Made by a program: the position numbers and the translations under genes
Notes under the pieces: generated by a model
What the model saw: only the letters and a program-made list of their open reading frames with translations
Told to the model about the DNA's origin: nothing
The model's database searches: none
Assembly (NCBI GenBank): GCA_031277155.1
Contig: JAITMW010000108.1
Location: forward strand, 1 to 6,938
Direction of reading: 5' to 3'
Length of the DNA stretch: 6,938 nucleotides
Source of the DNA: Clostridiales bacterium
GTDB lineage: Bacteria > Bacillota > Clostridia > Lachnospirales > WRAX01
Shown here: in pieces, positions 5,324-6,938 of the stretch
Layout of the letters: each line of letters starts with the position of its first letter
Position numbering within the stretch: position 1 is the stretch's first letter

Positions 5324-6326
5324 ATGCATTAAAGTAGTCCCTCAAAATCATCTCAAGAAATTCCGGCCTTAGATAATATTCAATTTTTTCAAAGGTAAAC
5401 GCGTCTTTAAGGGGGCGGTCGGGGCTTTGATATTCAATCCACGCCATGGCGCACCATGTTATGCCGCGCAGGCAGGTCATGATAAAATAGGGCTGGGTTG
5501 CTTGCCAAAGGGCATCGGGGCAATTGCCGCGCCCGCCCGCGTTGCAATAGCTCTCCATAAAGCGGCGGATATCATCGTTGCCAAGGATTGTGTCTGTCTT
5601 CCAAAGGGTGGTGGTGGGCGCCAAAAAATGCCCCAAATCCTGGCCCGGACAGGCATAGAGGGGCTTTTCCCAGTCCACCAGATAGGTTATGTCGTCATTG
5701 ACAAGGAAATTGCCGGAGTTAAGCTCGGTGTTGATAAGGCAGCGCTTGCCGCTGTCCTTTGCCGCATCCAGAATCTTCTGCCCCATGGCCAGCAAAGACG
5801 TGATTAACCGCGCAACCTCCGGCGCGGCAAGGGGGCTGTTTAAATAATGCCCCGCCATTGCGTGACATTCTTGCAAAACGGCGGCCAGTGGATTTTCCGG
5901 GGCCAGCAGATGGCTGCCGGGAGAAATTTCCAAATTATGTATATCCGCAAGGCACGCGGCCGCTTGGGCCAGGTCGCTTTCATATCGCAAAGGCCGCCCC
6001 GGCAAAAACTCCATCACTAAAAACCCATATGGGATATGCGCCTTGGTGTCGTCGATATACAGCGGCTTTGGGGTGCGGCCCGACGGCAAAAGCAGGCCCA
6101 AAGCCTCATATTCATATCGCACCTGATTTTCCAAATGCATCTGGCTGCCCATTGGTATGCGCAAAACCAGCTTGTCCTGCGGGGCTGCGGGCTTCTGAAA
6201 GATATAGTTGATATTATATTCGCCATGGCCAAGCAGCGCAAAATCAATTTTGCCGCCCCTTGTTATGCCCAAAAAGTCACAAAATGCCTCTGATTGCGTG
6301 ATTGGCGTTAAATCAATATGCGCCAC
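5322..6326 (-). CDS. phosphotransferase of the aminoglycoside/choline kinase (APH) fold
   Basis: The 334-residue protein shows the APH kinase layout: a glycine-rich loop LLGHGEYNINYIF (31-43), the beta-3 strand KLVLRI (52-57), an EYEAL helix (72-76), hinge FLVMEFLPGRPL (102-113), AACLADIH (123-130), the catalytic loop CLINTELNSGNFLV (196-209) and the metal-binding LVDWEKP (216-222) with GQDLGHFL. The usual catalytic HxDxxxxN is NTELNSGN here (N199, E201, N206): His and Asp are replaced by Asn and Glu, while Asn206 and Asp218 are kept. The start is GTG 6326, seven bases after AGGAGG; a TTG seven codons upstream precedes that RBS. The start overlaps the preceding gene by 14 bases. APH-fold kinases phosphorylate alcohols such as choline or the anomeric hydroxyl of methylthioribose; here an arseno-ribose is a reasonable but untested substrate. 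An inactive pseudokinase is the alternative. Confidence 0.85.
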   Translation of the reverse strand: MAHIDLTPITQSEAFCDFLGITRGGKIDFALLGHGEYNINYIFQKPAAPQDKLVLRIPMGSQMHLENQVRYEYEALGLLLPSGRTPKPLYIDDTKAHIPYGFLVMEFLPGRPLRYESDLAQAAACLADIHNLEISPGSHLLAPENPLAAVLQECHAMAGHYLNSPLAAPEVARLITSLLAMGQKILDAAKDSGKRCLINTELNSGNFLVNDDITYLVDWEKPLYACPGQDLGHFLAPTTTLWKTDTILGNDDIRRFMESYCNAGGRGNCPDALWQATQPYFIMTCLRGITWCAMAWIEYQSPDRPLKDAFTFEKIEYYLRPEFLEMILRDYFNA

Positions 6327-6938
6327 AAAATTTCCTCCTTTTGGCAAATTTTTCTAGCACTGCCCTGGTATTGGGGCATATGCTTGTGTCCTCTGATTTT
6401 AGCTTTTGTGCAAGGCGCGCAAGGTCTTGCGGATTATCAACATCCATGGCGGCCTTGCCCGCGGCCCATGTTTTGCCGTGTTGCTCAATAAGGGCCAGTG
6501 TCCCTTTAAATACGCCGGTATTGCCGTATTGCAATTGAAAAATGCCCTCGCAAGGCTCCTTCATGCCAATAAGATAATAACCGCCGTCCTCGGTGGGGCA
6601 CAGGACCACATCATGGGTGCCCAGCATATCAAAAGCATCCGCCGCCGCTTCGGCACGAATTAAGGGCAGGTCGCTGCCAATCAGCAGGCAGCGACCATAC
6701 CCTTTTTCCAAAACATGCCTGATTGAATTATGCATCTTTTCGCCCAGGCATTGGCCATGCTGCGGGAAAAATGCGCCGGCATCGGGCAGCAGGGCCTTAA
6801 AATCCGCCAAATTGCCTTCGGTTGTATGACATATAAAAATGTCGCAGCTTGCCTGTAATTTTTTAAGCTCTTGAAACATATCACGGATGAAAGCACCCTG
6901 AAGCAAACAACACTCATCCTCTGTCAGAAACGGCTGCA
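6313..6938 (-). CDS. TIGR04282/DUF2064 arsenosugar biosynthesis glycosyltransferase-like protein (N terminus outside window)
   Basis: The frame runs off the right edge; 207 codons are visible, ending at TGA 6315-6313. Its first visible residues QPFLTEDECCLLQGAF match the region just after the usual N-terminal nucleotide-binding loop (typically FTRxPxPGKxKTRL), so about 20-25 residues are missing. A TTG at 6906 is in frame but internal. Conserved pieces are LLIGSDLPLI (GT-A metal/nucleotide site), VVLCPTEDGGYYLIGM, the YGNTGVFKGTL segment and a closing MDVDNPQDLARL typical of the NTP-transferase-like fold (MobA/CofC/IspD type). DUF2064 proteins are annotated as arsenosugar glycosyltransferases because of genomic context, but the fold equally allows nucleotidyl transfer. 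It overlaps the kinase gene by 14 bases, hinting at linked action. Upstream genes and the operon promoter lie outside the window. Confidence 0.88.
   Translation of the reverse strand, partial: QPFLTEDECCLLQGAFIRDMFQELKKLQASCDIFICHTTEGNLADFKALLPDAGAFFPQHGQCLGEKMHNSIRHVLEKGYGRCLLIGSDLPLIRAEAAADAFDMLGTHDVVLCPTEDGGYYLIGMKEPCEGIFQLQYGNTGVFKGTLALIEQHGKTWAAGKAAMDVDNPQDLARLAQKLKSEDTSICPNTRAVLEKFAKRRKFCGAY
6334..6339 (-). promoter_or_regulatory. Shine-Dalgarno that decides the GTG start of the kinase gene
   Basis: AGGAGG on the - strand (6339 to 6334) lies inside the last codons of the preceding gene, seven bases before the GTG at 6326-6324. It rules out the upstream in-frame TTG at 6347. Confidence 0.85.

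Overview
The window looks like chromosomal DNA from an anaerobic, low-to-mid GC Gram-positive bacterium, most likely a Clostridia-type Firmicute. The reasons are strong AGGAGG ribosome-binding sites, use of TTG and GTG starts, a CarD-type regulator, tightly packed genes, and an oxygen-sensitive radical SAM enzyme next to a C_GCAxxG_C_C protein typical of anaerobes. The species cannot be named from this sequence.

Left part (1-591, + strand): the 3' end of a CarD-family transcription regulator, a weak hairpin, then a 60-residue glycine-rich membrane protein. The small gene has its own strong Shine-Dalgarno and a GC-rich intrinsic terminator. Between 591 and 799 lie a second strong hairpin that can serve as a terminator for both strands, and a possible + strand promoter that would fire antisense into the end of the operon on the right.

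Right part (800-6938, - strand): eight genes in one direction, with gaps of 42 bases or less and one overlap. They form an arsenosugar-type organoarsenic biosynthesis operon. In transcription order they are: a DUF2064/TIGR04282 GT-A-fold transferase (cut by the window edge), an APH-fold small-molecule kinase, a C_GCAxxG_C_C protein, a carboxymuconolactone-decarboxylase/AhpD-like protein, the radical SAM enzyme ArsS, the arsenite methyltransferase ArsM, a TIGR04283 family 2 glycosyltransferase, and a nucleoside hydrolase.

How they may work together: ArsM methylates As(III) to dimethylarsenite, and ArsS joins it to the 5'-deoxyadenosyl group of SAM to give dimethylarsinoyl-deoxyadenosine (known chemistry for these families). 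The nucleoside hydrolase is the natural candidate to remove adenine. The kinase, the DUF2064 protein and the glycosyltransferase then look like an activation-and-transfer module. I propose, as inference, that hydrolase plus kinase copy the methylthioadenosine nucleosidase/methylthioribose kinase logic on an arsenic analogue. No arsR, arsenite efflux or arsenate reductase gene is seen here; they could lie beyond the right edge, as the start of the operon does.
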